A stretch of 64,000 bases of DNA from Brachynemurus nebulosus (GCA_035578155.1 JAPWDM010000060.1:702001-766000); one strand, 5' to 3'; shown: positions 11,906 through 22,612, numbered from the stretch's first letter. Made by a program: numbers and translations. Notes: generated by a model from the sequence alone, not told the origin.

Positions 11906-12380
11906 ACTGATGATGAGTGTCCGGCTGATCGGCGCTTTAAAAAAGGTTTTAAGTTTTTAAGGGCTGAATCTCAGTAAATTTCAATTTTGTGCTGATAGCA
12001 GTTAGCAGGAAAAAAGCCAACACAATTCGTACGAGGGCATTCCTACCCATGCTTATCCGCCAATTGCCTTTGTGTTTTATTTTCAAATATTAAAAAAGGA
12101 CCTTAAATAGTAAACTGAAAGGCCTTTATGTAGATATTTTTTCTTTCCAACAAAATCCAAAATTTCTATTTATAAATAAAAATCCAAAATTCCTACTTTA
12201 TAAATAAACAGTGACATTAATAACATTTTTAAATTACTTAATATTTATGTATTGCATTTTTTAAAAAAAAGTAAGTTCATTTTTTTTTAAATTTTTAAAA
12301 TTACTATACGCCTGCTTGTATTAGAATAGAAATAAAGCATTTAAAATACATTTAACAATACCATTTAATTCCAATGTAAA
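11906..12380. other. AT-rich intergenic, nothing recognised
   Basis: No supported gene or repeat boundary. Confidence 0.4.
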
Positions 12381-13010
12381 AATGGGAGAAGTGGGGGGAA
12401 AAGCAATATGGAACCCCTAAAAGGCACAAGCTGGATACTAACTCAATACACGTACAAAATTTCAGCCCTCTAGTTTTCCTTAGAAAGTCTCTAGACGTGT
12501 TAGAAAAAAAGCAAAAAAATCAAGGAAATATTAGCGTAAAAATTGTGGGGGTAAAGCTTAAAAGTTTAAACCTCCAAAAAGCAGTGGCTGGCTATTAACT
12601 TAACCTGTACACAAAATTTCAGCCCTCTAGGTTTATTTGGTGAGATTTTAACTCGAATGAAACTGTTAACAAACAAGAAAAATCATGTTCTTTTTGGTAT
12701 AAAGATGGTGGGGGTAAGGTTAAAAGTCGAGACCCCAAAAAAGCACCGCCTTCATACTAACTCAATCCGAATACAAAATTTCAGCCCTCTAGGTTTATTT
12801 GGATGACCTGTGCGAGTGGTACAAACTTGGAAAACGTCGAAAAAGCATGAAATATTGTAGCTTAAAAATGAGGGGAGTGGGGGTAAAATGTTAAAACCTC
12901 CAAAAAGCACAACCTAGGTATGAACTCTATCAACACACCAAATTTCAACCCTCTACGTTAATTCTAGGGGGCTGGAGGCGTGTTAGATCCAGCCAAAATA
13001 GTTTTTTCCC
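12381..13010 (+). repeat. Four-copy degenerate tandem array, period about 160 bp
   Basis: The anchor CAAAATTTCAGCCCTCTAG occurs at about 12455, 12612, 12774 and 12939, a spacing of 157-165 bp. Each unit also has a GTGGGGGTAAA purine block and CC(C/T)CAAAAAGCAC. Units differ by many substitutions. This resembles satellite-like arrays inside large transposons; there is no open frame. Confidence 0.8.
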
Positions 13011-13262
13011 CCTCTACTCCCTCCAAATCATCATAGGAAGCTGACTTTTGGATATGTTGTAGATAATTGACCGAGTCATTATTTCCAACTGGTTTGGAAA
13101 AGTTTTATTGTTTTACCGCCCCCACCACCCCCTAAAGGTTGGGTCCGATCCAAAATTTGACCCCACTTTGATAGTATGAGATGCCGCGAAAATGAGCCCC
13201 ACTTACCAAATTTTAGCTCTTAACTTCCATAGGGGGGCCCTACACATATTGAAAGGTGGCGG
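13011..13262 (+). repeat. Module X (GC-richer repeat), copy 1
   Basis: It contains CCCCCACCACCCCCTAAAGG, TTTGACCCCACTTTGATAGT, GAGCCCCACTTACCAAATTT and CTTCCATAGGGGGGCCCTAC, and then runs into (TA)n. The reverse complement lies at 38404-38575, also next to (TA)n. Confidence 0.7.

Positions 13263-13265
<3 letters not shown>

Positions 13266-13315
<50 letters not shown>
13266..13315. repeat. (TA)n microsatellite
   Basis: About 50 bp of TA joining module X to the left arm of the 415-bp inverted repeat. Confidence 0.95.
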
Positions 13316-13319
<4 letters not shown>

Positions 13320-13727
13320 CTTAAACAACATAACCCCTCATTTCGGCTTTGCGTAGTCAGTAAAAAAAAAAAGTTGTTTTATTTCAGGTCAGTTATGTTT
13401 TTTATAAAATTATATAAATTATTTTTCTTACTGTTGGATAAAAAAAGATGTCAGTGACGTTATTTAAAATTTTTGGAACATCTTTGATCTTAATTTAAAA
13501 ATTACCACGAAAAACAAATTCTACAAAAATGAAAAAGACTGATTCCTACTTTGTTTAATTATAATAGCACTTTATTATATACCGTAGTTCAAAAATCACA
13601 AAACCTTATGAAATAGGAAATACGGTTCTAGATTAACCACCAAATTAAGATTGATATTACTTACTATAGGTATGTAGAATTAAAGAATATTAGGTATAAA
13701 CGTTTTTATCTAAAGAAAAAATAGTCG
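13316..13727 (+). repeat. Left arm of a 415-bp near-identical inverted repeat
   Basis: From TAATCTTAAACAACATAACC to AAAAAATAGTCG. The reverse complement occurs at 19325-19740 with only about ten differences by eye (around 97% identity). No open frame. Together the arms enclose about 5.6 kb that includes module Z, a TA-target MITE and a Helitron. Confidence 0.85.
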
Positions 13728-13740
13728 TTTTTACCTAATG

Positions 13741-13744
<4 letters not shown>

Positions 13745-13813
<69 letters not shown>
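13745..13813. repeat. (TA)n microsatellite
   Basis: About 69 bp of TA following ACCTAATGAAAA, between the inverted arm and the TTGAGAATAAAACTG module. Confidence 0.95.
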
Positions 13814-13815
<2 letters not shown>

Positions 13816-14040
13816 CACATTGAGAATAAAACTGTTACAACTGCCAATTTTTCGTTTTTGAGATTTTTATATCATTGGATTCAGCTACATTTAAGCTATC
13901 GATTGGTGAAATTTTCATCCTAAAATTCTAGAAAATAAAAAAGTTATAGCCCATAAACTTTTTTTAAATTTTAACGGTCTAAGAATAAATGGTTTAAAAA
14001 TTTTTTGTTACATGTGCAGTTGTAACAAAGAGAAAACAAA
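13814..14040 (-). repeat. Module resembling the end of Z, inverted
   Basis: CGCACATTGAGAATAAAACT followed by GTTACAACTGC is the reverse complement of the Z terminus (GCAGTTGCAACAGTTTTATT then CTCAAGGGGCGA near 16405-16437, and 39920-39950). Beyond that the similarity fades to AT-rich sequence with another GCAGTTGTAAC near 14017. Confidence 0.5.
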
Positions 14041-14307
14041 AAATTAACTTTTTATTTAGATTAAAAAAGGTATATGTATGTGATTTCTTTTATTAAGTGC
14101 CTACATGTTAGTTAGAGTGGATTGTAGGTACATACAGAACTACACGCATTTTGGTATTCCTTCTTCTGTTATCATTTTACAATGTAAGTGAATAATGATG
14201 TTCACAATTTTAGCCATATTTAATGTTTATTGAGTTTAGACGAATTCTTTCGTAGCATTATTGTTATTATAATAAAATATAATTATAATTTATTTTAATT
14301 TCAAAAT

Positions 14308-14641
14308 ATGGACGCTGATAAAGAAAAAATTAATTTAACAGCTCTTTCTGAATATAATCTTATAATTTAAACAATTTAAACCATATAATTTAAACAATTT
14401 AAATAATTTTATCCATTTAAATTTAAATAATGGACAGTTTTTGTCTTCTGCTTTAACTATTACTGTTAATTCGGATATATATTTTAATTTGGACGAAACT
14501 TTCCCAAATAATACTAATGGAAATTTAACAACACCTGTTTCGGAACGAAAGAAACGAAAGCGAAATCGCGATTTACGGGCGACAGATATACAAAAAGGTT
14601 TAATTAATACAGGGTCAGAACGTTATTCACTGAAAACTTAG
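14308..14641 (+). pseudogene. Possible broken small coding region
   Basis: ATG at 14308 opens MDADKEKINLTALSEYNLII and then hits a stop. About 50 bp of repeated AATTTAAACAATTTAAA-like sequence follows. In another frame an open stretch without a proper ATG (from about 14420) reads NNGQFLSSALTITVNSDIYF... and includes a basic ERKKRKRNRDLR segment before stopping at 14641. The two halves look like one short protein split by slippage in the AT repeat. I recognise no family. It could be a decayed host exon, a transposon ORF or chance. Confidence 0.22.
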
Positions 14642-14929
14642 AAATTTTTCCGGTAAAAACAAAAATTAAATCAGGATATTGCGTAGAAGATAAAATGTAA
14701 ACTAGAAAAGTAAACTAAAAGCTTAATCGAAATATTTGTATAATAAAAACAGACAAACGTGTGAAAAACTTCAATCGGCAAAATATTGATATAAAAGAAA
14801 ATGTAAGAAACCATATAAGTAAATTAAAATCCAAAAACAAAATAAAATTGTAGCAGCATATCCCTAATAGCTACATACTCCTAATAGTTGTAATAGAAGA
14901 AAAGAAGAATAAATAACATAATATTTTCT
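14642..14929. other. AT-rich, nothing recognised
   Basis: No supported feature before module Z. Confidence 0.4.
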
Positions 14930-15034
14930 GTTAAATGTGTTTAATTGCTTTTACTACTAAATGTCTAACAAATTATTATAAATTGATTGTATAATGGTTG
15001 AATTTATACTCTATTAGTCCCATTTCTTTGGTCG

Positions 15035-15497
15035 GCAATAGAATATTTTCGAAAAAATTAGTTTTCATACTTTTCGAAAACGTGAACTTTTGATCGTAAA
15101 TATCTCGTAAACGGTGCATCGTAGCTCAAAAATAACGAAATTTTTGAAGGCTTAAGCGAAGCAAGTTATGGGTATTCCGAACATACTGGGACTATCAAAA
15201 CTTACTTTTCGTTATCGAAAATTATCGATACCGAGTTACTCATCATAAACTGATTATAATTAATTGATTCAGACTGATTAGTCAAATTGGTTTTGTCACC
15301 AATAAAATATTTTCAAAAAAATTAGTTTTCAATACTTTTCGAAAACGTAAACCTTTGGTCGTAAATATCTCGTAAACGGTACATCGTAGCTCAAAAATAA
15401 CGAAATTTTTGAAGGCTTAAGCGAAGCAAGTTGTGGGTATTCCTAATATATTGGGACTGTCAAAACCTATTTTTCGTTATCGAAAATTATCGATATC
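15035..15497 (+). repeat. Direct duplication inside Z, unit about 260 bp
   Basis: ATAGAATATTTTC(G)AAAAAATTAG, CGTAAATATCTCGTAAACGG, TAACGAAATTTTTGAAGGCT, TAAGCGAAGCAAGTT and CGTTATCGAAAATTATCGAT each occur twice, first from about 15040 and again from about 15300. Confidence 0.8.
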
Positions 15498-15775
15498 GAA
15501 AAAAAACGATATTTTTAAAATTTTAACGTGTAAATTTCTACATTTTCGTTATCATTTAAAGTATTATAAAATTCTCTACAATTTTTGGTAGCTTTTATTT
15601 CCAGTATCTTTTTTTTATAATGACGGATTTAATTTACGCGATTTTTTATCCGCATAAATTGAATCCCCATGAAACGAATATTCACGTAAATTGAGGGACC
15701 GGTGTCGCGGTCTTTAATTAAAAACGCATTTGTAAAATAGCACAGCTAATTGTAAGTAATCGTTTTTACTCAGGT

Positions 15776-16022
15776 TTCGGGAATTTTCCCGGGAGAATAC
15801 TCAATAATTACCCAAATGAGAATATTCCCGGGAAAATTCCTATCGGAAATTTTGCCGTTGCCCATCTCTATCTGTAATACAGTTATGGAATGTGTTACCT
15901 TGGGAATTTTCCCGGGAAAATACTTAATAATTACCCAAATGGGAATATTCCCGGGAAAATTCCCACTAGGAATTTTCCCGTTGCCCATCTCTATCTGTAA
16001 TATAATTATGGAGTTTGTTACC
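15776..16022 (+). repeat. Tandem pair of CCCGGG hairpin units, about 124 bp each
   Basis: Each unit carries GGGAATTTTCCCGGGA(G/A)AATAC, then AATAATTACCCAAAT, then GAATATTCCCGGGAAAATTCC, so the two CCCGGG blocks of a unit can pair in a stem of about 23 bp with few mismatches. CCCATCTCTATCTGTAATA follows in both units. The copy of Z at 39.47 kb has only one half-unit. Two 78-86 codon open frames here are artefacts of the repeat. Confidence 0.85.
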
Positions 16023-16436
16023 TTAAACAATTGCCATTATAAAATTATATAAAGCGAAATTTTCAAAATTTCTGAAAAGTATTAGTTGCAGATACAACTT
16101 TGCGTCACCAACAAAAAGTAATATTTTGTGAAATAATTAAGAAAAAATGTATTATTTGCAGATATAACATTATAATCCTAAACAGAATGCAACTTTTTGT
16201 AAAATAACTAAAAAATTTTTGGTTACAACTGCAATGAAAATTTAAACTATGAATTTTCTCGACAAAATTTTTATCACAACATTTAAAACTATCTGTTAGA
16301 ATGAACCTAGCAAAGTTTTAAAGTTCTAAGATGATTTGGAAAAAAGTTATTCGGTTTTAAATTTCTTCAAAATCTTATTTCTTTAATATCTTAAAATTAG
16401 TGATTTTGCAGTTGCAACAGTTTTATTCTCAAGGGG

Positions 16437-16439
<3 letters not shown>

Positions 16440-16505
<66 letters not shown>
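16440..16505. repeat. (TA)n microsatellite
   Basis: About 66 bp of TA immediately after the end of module Z. Confidence 0.95.
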
Positions 16506-16509
<4 letters not shown>

Positions 16510-16547
16510 ATCGTGTTCTACGGGTCCGAAAACAGATAGCGCCCCTA

Positions 16548-17025
16548 CACAGAGAAAAAATTACTGAGCTGCCTCCGGTAAACGAGTCTTAAGTGACTAG
16601 TCCGTAGGAAATTATTAAGCAAAAATATAAAAAATGCGTTTCAAACATTATTTTTTACGATTCATTTGAAAATTTTTCCTGTACACCTTAAGAATTTTTC
16701 CTATACACTTTAAGAATTTTTCCTATACAGCTGCGTAAAATTCGATGGGCTAGTAAAATTTCAAGTGGACACCGGGAAAATTTACTTAATTTTTTGTAAA
16801 ATATACTGGACATATGAATAATTTTTACTGAGTCGTTGTGCATTTGTTATTTGTCACACACCACTGCATAGCCAAGCATCACATAAACTGAGAATAAATA
16901 AAACAAGCATGCGCAATAGCACCGAGCATGCGCAATAACACGACCAACACGACTTCAGACTGCAACTAACCAGGACTGGTTCATTTAGTTGTTCAATAAC
17001 CAATGTGACTGGATGTTTATATAGT

Positions 17026-17078
<53 letters not shown>

Positions 17079-17533
17079 AAATTTTTAAAACAAAAAATTG
17101 TTGTTTCATGAATTTTTGTATAGTTTTGATATGTTAATTGAAATATGTTTTTATACAAATTATTGTAATGTGCTTATTGTTAAAAATATTTATCATGTAA
17201 TACCTATGTCAAATAAAGAATTTATATATTTTTTTCCACAAATAATAAAAACCCACAAAAATTTTTTTCTATATTAATAATTTGATTTTAATGCTTACCC
17301 TTCTATCAATATCCTTTTAAACTATTTTAATTCAATTATTTATTAATAAATAAAAAAAAAGCCTTATTTATAAATAATACGGTAATTTTTACTGAGCTAT
17401 AGGATAATTTAAAATTTTTACTATAAATTATCGTATTTTTTGCTTAGCCTGTCACTTATGTCCGCATTACCAGAGAGCTCAGTAATTTTTTACCAGAAAT
17501 TTCAGTAAAAATTACTGTATTTTTTTCTCAGTG
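16548..17533. mobile_element. TA-target MITE, 986 bp, with internal empty-site control
   Basis: Left end CACAGAGAAAAAATTACTG, right end complement CACTGAGAAAAAAATACAG, flanked by TA on both sides (16546-16547, 17534-17535). The unoccupied site exists at 38590-38605: GCGCCCCTACTCTCGCC there against GCGCCCCTA/element/TACTCTCGCC here. That defines the insertion and the TA duplication to the base. Inside are three 23-bp units CTTTAAGAATTTTTCCTATA (16678-16730), GCATGCGCAATA words and a 47-base T run. No transposase. A TA duplication suggests a Tc1/mariner-group mobiliser; the family is not named. Confidence 0.88.
17027..17073. repeat. Poly(T) run, about 47 bases
   Basis: Uninterrupted T run inside the TA-target MITE. 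It may be a retroposed A tail or simple slippage. Confidence 0.9.
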
Positions 17534-17768
17534 TACTCTCGCCTCCCGCCGTTCTTATCGTATAGGCTGTATAAGTCTAATTTTTCAGTTGAAAAATTCG
17601 ACTAAAAATATTTTGAATATTTTTAAATTTTTTGTAAGTTATACCGATGTGGTAAGCCTTATTATTTTGTAAAAAATGTTTTATTGTAGAAGTGATTTTC
17701 GAAACGATAATAGTTTCTTTAGTTATATTGTAATTTGCTTCATTCTGTTTTTAGTATTATGTTAATGA
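17534..17768 (+). repeat. Module Y remainder and AT-rich flank
   Basis: TACTCTCGCCTCCCGCCGTT and CGTATAGGCTGTATAAGTCT continue the site interrupted by the MITE and match 38598-38672. After ATTCGACTAAAAA the similarity stops. Confidence 0.65.
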
Positions 17769-17898
17769 CTAGCTGTACCCGCGACGTCGTTCGCACATAA
17801 AATCAAAAAAAAGTATATAAGTATAATTACTGTACCTGAGAAACATAACACTGTAACTCCATTTTGTATATGGTTTTTAGATTCTTGCACTATCCTTA

Positions 17899-18319
17899 GG
17901 GCTAAGACACACATACCACGCGACGACCACTTTTTTGTCGTTGTCGTGTGGTTGTACTGTCGCTCGTGTGTTTTAGACGACCACTTATATTAGCCACTTT
18001 TTAATGGCAGAGTGACGTATAATCACTGTTAGCAACATCACCTCCACCAATATTGTGTTATATACTGTGTAGTACTGGTACTTATGTATCTGTCACTTAT
18101 AAGTCGTCCACTAGTCGCAAGTTTTGGCCACTAACAGCGACACTCAACGACAGTAGACGACACATTGCGACAGTGTCCGACAATGACGACAAGTTGTGGT
18201 CCGTGTGTCTTGAAATTTGTGTTTCCATAAGAAAACTACATGCGTACATAACCGGCCACAGAGCAGCCACTATTTTGTCGCTGCCGCGTGGTCGTCGCGT
18301 GGTACCTGTGTCTTGGGTC
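17899..18319. mobile_element. Harbinger-type MITE, 421 bp, TTA duplication
   Basis: Left end GGGCTAAGACACACATACCA and right-end complement GACCCAAGACACAGGTACCA, both continuing into CGCGACGACCAC. It is flanked by TTA at 17896-17898 and 18320-18322. A 3-bp TWA duplication with a G-starting TIR fits PIF/Harbinger. Internally it repeats GCGACA/CGACGAC words on both strands. A 90-codon open frame at 18053 is not protein-like. It sits inside the Helitron, so it is younger. Confidence 0.8.
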
Positions 18320-18370
18320 TTATAATGTGTGCTCGTCTCGATAAAGTTATAGAACTGTAACTTAGCTAAA

Positions 18371-18720
18371 GCCGGTTCTACACGATACTACGAACGTTTC
18401 TTCCAACATTCGATCGAGTGTTTGGTGCAAGTAAGTTCGACAGTTTGTGCTGCGAATGTTCCTGCTACACGGTGAATCGAATGTTTGATCCAATACATAT
18501 GAAAATAGTTTGGTACAAACGTTTATTCAGTGCACGAGGATGTTATCTGTCTGATGTTATCTCTACTTTTATACACTGATGTTGTCTCTCTTCATATGAA
18601 CGAGTCGTGTAGCCGTTGAGTCGAACCAACGAACATTGTCCTTCAAACGTTGGAAGCATCCCTTTGACTCGGTGCCAGAATTCCGACATCGGCTGGAACA
18701 TGACCAAATGCCAACGTTCG
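18371..18720. repeat. Second insert in the Helitron, ACGAACGTT-rich
   Basis: It starts AGCCGGTTCTACACGATACT, and a partial complement, TCGTGTAGCCGTTGA, lies at 18606-18620. CGAACGTT, CCAACATTCG and CAAACGTTGG words recur. This sequence is absent from the sister Helitron copy. It is probably another TIR MITE; its ends are uncertain. Confidence 0.45.
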
Positions 18721-19082
18721 ATTATTCGCTTAACTTAATCTAAAACTGTTTGAAACGTGGAATTTTATAATAACGTATTTCTCAAAAAATCTATAAACTG
18801 AACAGTGTAATTTTGATAAAAAATTTACATCGTGTGATCTTGGCGATTTTGCACTTACAGTTTTATGCTTCTCAAGTACAGAATTATAAGCATTTGGATA
18901 GAATAATAGTTTTGCGTAATGCATGCACATGCTCAAATTTGGTTTTTCTATTTTCCCATGGGAATAAGACATTTTCCAGGAGTAAAAAGTATCTTAGATG
19001 TTGACCCAGATAATAAGTTATCACCACACCAAATTTTATTAAAATCCGTCCAGTGGTTTTTGCGTCATGCGTGAACAGACAG

Positions 19083-19096
19083 ATAAACAGACAGAA

Positions 19097-19125
<29 letters not shown>
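19083..19125 (+). repeat. (GACA)n tract in the Helitron
   Basis: Short run of CAGACAGA units; the counterpart (TGTC)n lies at 30885-30901 in the sister element. Confidence 0.9.
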
Positions 19126-19127
<2 letters not shown>

Positions 19128-19324
19128 AATTTAAAAATTGCTGTTTTGATATCAGCATCGATAACTATTTACAGTATCAGTATAATTTTCAAAAAATATT
19201 CCATGTACAGAAACGGTCTCATTACAGTTTTATTATATGTGTAGATAATATAGTAATTACTGATAGGCAATAATATATGGATACTTACTATTAGCATTTT
19301 TCAAGATAATATGTAATTCAGTTG

Positions 19325-19740
19325 CGACTATTTTTTCATTAGATAAAAACGTTTATACCTAATATTCTTTAATTCTACATACCTATAGTAAGTAATATTA
19401 ATCTTAATTTGGTGGTTAATCTAGAACCGTATTTCCTATTTCATAAGGTTTTGTGATTTTTGAACTACGGTATAATTATAATAAAGTGCTATTATAATTA
19501 AACAAAGTAGGAATCAGTCTTTTTCATTTTTGTAGAATTTGTTTTTCGTGGTAATTTTTAAATTAAGATCAAAGATGTTTCAAAAATTTTAAATAACGTC
19601 ACTGACATCCTTTTTTTTCCAACAGTAAGAAAAATAATTTATATAACTTTATAAAAAACATAACTGACCTGAAATAAAACAACTTTTTTTTTTTACTGAC
19701 TACGCAAAGCCGAAATGACGGGTTATGTTGTTTAAGATTA
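19325..19740 (-). repeat. Right arm of the 415-bp inverted repeat
   Basis: Reverse complement of 13316-13727, beginning CGACTATTTTTTCATTAGAT and ending TTGTTTAAGATTA. Differences are a few substitutions, a TATAAT insertion near 19470 and A-run length changes. A repeat of ATTATAAGATTATG follows at the outer edge. Confidence 0.85.
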
Positions 19741-21394
19741 TAAGATTATGTTTCAGGTACCCAATAAGTAATAATTCCTTTTTGCGATTTCTGTGGGATA
19801 CAAAACGACTTATTGTTAGTCAGGTTGAAATCGTTTCTGAATTAATTTTGAAGCGTTTTTCGACGACCCGACTCGTTATAAATGCGGAACGAAATTGGAA
19901 AAAATCGATTCCAAAATAATTTTGTCGGGACATCGAGATAAATTCTAGAAAACAGAGATGTGTGGACACCCTCAAACTTATTTAAGTTTCAGTTTGGGTT
20001 AAGTATTACATTTTATTACTTTCTATTTCCATGACCTATCAAATTGTTCGTATTTATGACTACATCTAGGTGTATATTATTCTTAGAAAATCTTGTAGAA
20101 TATATACTGTTGAAATGCGAGTGAGGTAAATCGGTCAGTAGATTTATATTCGCTTAAGTACTATTCGCAGTCTTCTTTCAGTATTAATATAATTTACGTA
20201 AGTTTTCGATTTTTATCGATTGAAAAAATTCACACAATAGTCTTCTCAAAAAAACTCAGTTAGGTGCTTTTAGTAATATTTTGTCGTCGAGACAGAATCA
20301 CCATTTTTCGTGTAAACAAAAAATACAAACGGATGTTAAAGAACAAAGAAGAATATTTTGGAGAATTAGATTATAGATAATCATTCTTTTTGATACACAC
20401 ATCGAGTGCACATTCATAGTGAGTATATTAAATCTATAGAATAATTTAAACAATAGAATTCAAAATTAGAACCGTTACTATATTTATTCATTTCATTTAT
20501 TATTTATTTAAAATATCTAATTATCGATACCTCGACAGATTTAAACTGTAAATATAACTAACATTTTTTTCCTATTTTTTGCTTTACTAGTAAGCTATTT
20601 GTTAAACGCATTTATTAATTTTTTTAATGTTAGCATCATAATAATAATTTTATAAATATTTCTTTGCTGATAACAAAAATAATTCCCATGTTGTGAAATG
20701 AAGAGAAGGGATTAATTAGTATTTGTAATAAGTATTATAATTAAGTTAAAAATTTTAATTTTTATGAAGTATCTATCTATCTAGTACGAATCTTTTAAAA
20801 TTTGTTTAAAAAATTATTATATTGTATTATTAGTAGATACTTATGTGTTAGTTATTTTTATTATTTAGAAGTTGATAAAAACTAGTGAAATAATAAAATT
20901 GAAGCGTTTTTCAGATGCTTTTTAAATGGAAAATCTATTTTGTGATGTCAAATAGAAGGGTGATTCTTCAGAATTATTTTTAAAAGCAAATAAAGAGATT
21001 AATTTTATTAAACTTGGAGGATATTTTGATAGAATATTTAGCACTATATAAAAAAATGGAATAAAAATTTTTAAATTTATTACATAATTGAGAATAATTA
21101 AGTACTTATTGATAGTGTTTTATAAAACGAATTGTGTTTTTATGTATAATCTTGTGAGTTCAAAATTTGATGGGAGATTTCTAAAAAAAATTGGTGAGAC
21201 TTAAAAGATAGAATATTTCAGTTTTTTATGGCATGGAAAAAACCATTTGCAGTTGATTTTTAGCGGATCGTATGAGTAAGCAATACCATGTCCGTTGGAA
21301 TTTCAAAATATACGTTTTGCTTATTTTTCAACGCATATCGTGAATCTAAAGCTGAAATTCTTTAAGTCAAATCATTGAGCCGTTAGCTCAAATA
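19741..21394. other. AT-rich intergenic, nothing firm
   Basis: About 1.65 kb without a supported gene. A 64-codon open frame at 19725-19919 begins inside the inverted-repeat arm and lacks family features. No TIR pairs were noted. Confidence 0.4.
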
Positions 21395-21569
21395 ACAAGG
21401 GGACGGCACACCCTTCGAGTCGCTGATTTAGCTGAAATTTTTTTTGGTGGTAGAGTACACTTAATATGTTAATATTCTAAAATAATAGAGCGCACTATTC
21501 AGAAAAAACCTATAAAAAAATATTTAAAAAATTTTTTAATTCATCTAGTGTACTTAATAAGCTTAAGAA

Positions 21570-21701
21570 AGTTTGGTGTACATAAGATGCGAAGTAGGTT
21601 GGAGGTAAGGTTCTTGCCTCACAATAGAATGGTCCTACGTTCAAAAACCAACTCTGTTCAACAAAACTTTTTCTGTATTAATTTTTTTTTTTTTTTTTTT
21701 T
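21570..21701 (+). repeat. SINE-like tRNA-derived sequence, plus copy
   Basis: TTGGAGGTAAGGTTCTTGCC...AATGGTCCTACGTTCAAAAACC resembles a tRNA with an A-box-like and a degenerate B-box (GTTCAAAAACC), then AACTCTGTTCAACAAAAC and a T-rich end. The minus copy at 21906-22010 preserves a better B-box. tRNA type not identified. Confidence 0.5.
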
Positions 21702-21905
21702 TATCAGCAAAAGTCTTATTTATTTATAAAACATTAAGTTTTTTTCCAATAAAAATATGATTGTGTTATGAAAGATTGTAAAAAAATATATAAATAAATT
21801 GTAAATAAAAAGTATTGAAAAAACTGAAGTTCTAATGATTTTGTGTTTAAAGATTTGTTACAAATAAATTTTTTTAATAAATTAATAAGATTTTTATTAC
21901 CTAAT

Positions 21906-22010
21906 AAAAAAAAAATAAGACAGAAAAAGTTTTGTTGAATAGAGTCGGTGTCGAACGCAGGACCATTCATTTTGTTGTGAGGAAAGAACCTTACAACAGA
22001 ATGAATGGTA
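21906..22010 (-). repeat. SINE-like tRNA-derived sequence, minus copy
   Basis: On the minus strand it reads GTAAGGTTCTTTCCTCACAA, AATGGTCCTGCGTTCGACAC and CGACTCTATTCAACAAAAC, then ends in a T run. GTTCGACACC fits a polymerase III B-box. It faces the plus copy about 200 bp away, so the two could fold back on each other. Confidence 0.52.
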
Positions 22011-22313
22011 AGATCATTACGTGCCCGCATTTTGCCCGTAAAATGGAACGTGGCACAATGCGGTCAAATTCAACATTCACACCGAAACGGGCAAGTCATA
22101 AAAATTATTTTTATAAAAATACAATAGAACCGACAAGTGGACAAACGTGTCAAGAATAAAAGGCTTTGAAATTGTAGGCATACAGGGCCCTAAAATTATG
22201 TATATTTGTAAAAATATTTTTTGTCTATTTACAGTTAAATGCAAAATCTGAAATTCCCAAAAAATTTTATTACTTCTTTTATGAATAGCGAAGGATTTGT
22301 AAAAATAAAAATA

Positions 22314-22490
22314 TTAGGTCGTTGCAAAAGTTCGTGCGGTTTTTGAATACCTACTTTATTATCTAAAAATACATCAAATAAAATTACAATTTTTAATCAA
22401 AATATTCCTCGTTATTTTCCACAACTCTTGCCCATTTTTCAGGTAACAAATGTAACTATATCGCGGCGATAGAAGCTTTCGTCTTTGGAG
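22314..22490 (-). mobile_element. Mariner 3' fragment
   Basis: A mariner-type terminus TTAGGTCGTTGCAAAAGTTC follows a TA (22312-22313). About 80 bp inside, on the minus strand, the last codons of a mariner transposase appear. The 5' nine-tenths of the element is missing; repeat B replaces it. Confidence 0.82.
22393..22485 (-). pseudogene. Mariner transposase C-terminus (frameshifted)
   Basis: On the minus strand SKDESFYRRDI is followed, after a frameshift near 22449, by LPEKWARVVENNEEYFD and a stop at 22393-22395. FYR.GI..LPE(K/R)W..V...G.YF is the invariant end of irritans-group mariner transposases, the DDE-type cut-and-paste enzyme. Only about 30 residues survive, with none of the DDD catalytic residues. 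Confidence 0.85.
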
Positions 22491-22612
22491 GCAATAAAAT
22501 CATCCGCTTGTAGACTTTCAATTACATTTCGCTTGTAGACACTCAATACCGAAGATGAAAGGAAAAATTCGACTTCCGTGATGGGGCTCCGCTGCTCACG
22601 GCGTTTTTTTTT
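22490..22612 (-). repeat. Interspersed repeat B, copy 2
   Basis: Reverse complement of 11743-11905: CATTTCGCTTGTAGACACTC, CAATACCGAAGATGAAAGGA and GACTTCCGTGATGGGGC are in the same order. It abuts the mariner fragment, so the junction may be a deletion or insertion scar. Confidence 0.7.

Larger units (their letters stand above)
14930..16437 (+). repeat. Module Z, copy 1 (about 1.5 kb interspersed repeat)
   Basis: From TTAAATGTGTTTAATTGC to TTTTATTCTCAAGGGGCGA. It is collinear with 38690-39952, which lacks part of the internal CCCGGG duplication. It contains direct repeats (see 15035-15497 and 15776-16022) and repeated GCAGATA(C/T)AAC words. No coding potential. Probably a non-autonomous element or a satellite-like unit. 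Confidence 0.82.
17769..19245 (-). mobile_element. Non-autonomous Helitron, minus strand, interrupted by MITEs
   Basis: Read on the minus strand it begins TCTACACATATAATAAAAC right after an A, and ends CGCGGGTACAGCTAG followed by T: the A/TC...CTAG/T structure of Helitrons with no target duplication. The body matches the plus-strand copy at 30703-31460 (GACAGACAGA tract, CATGGGAATA, CCAGTGGTTTTTGCGTCATG), but with one tandem unit instead of three and with 17899-18319 and probably 18371-18720 inserted. No Rep/helicase gene. Confidence 0.78.

Noticed and set aside
12381..13010. Regularly spaced repeats considered as a CRISPR array
   Set aside because: Units of about 160 bp are degenerate throughout, with no short conserved repeat and unique spacer pattern, and the DNA is eukaryotic.
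15770..16052. Two opposite frames of 78-86 codons
   Set aside because: Both arise from the tandem CCCGGG hairpin repeat; the translation is periodic and palindromic, without protein character.
18053..18325. 90-codon plus frame
   Set aside because: It lies inside a MITE with inverted repeats and ends in its TIR; no protein features.
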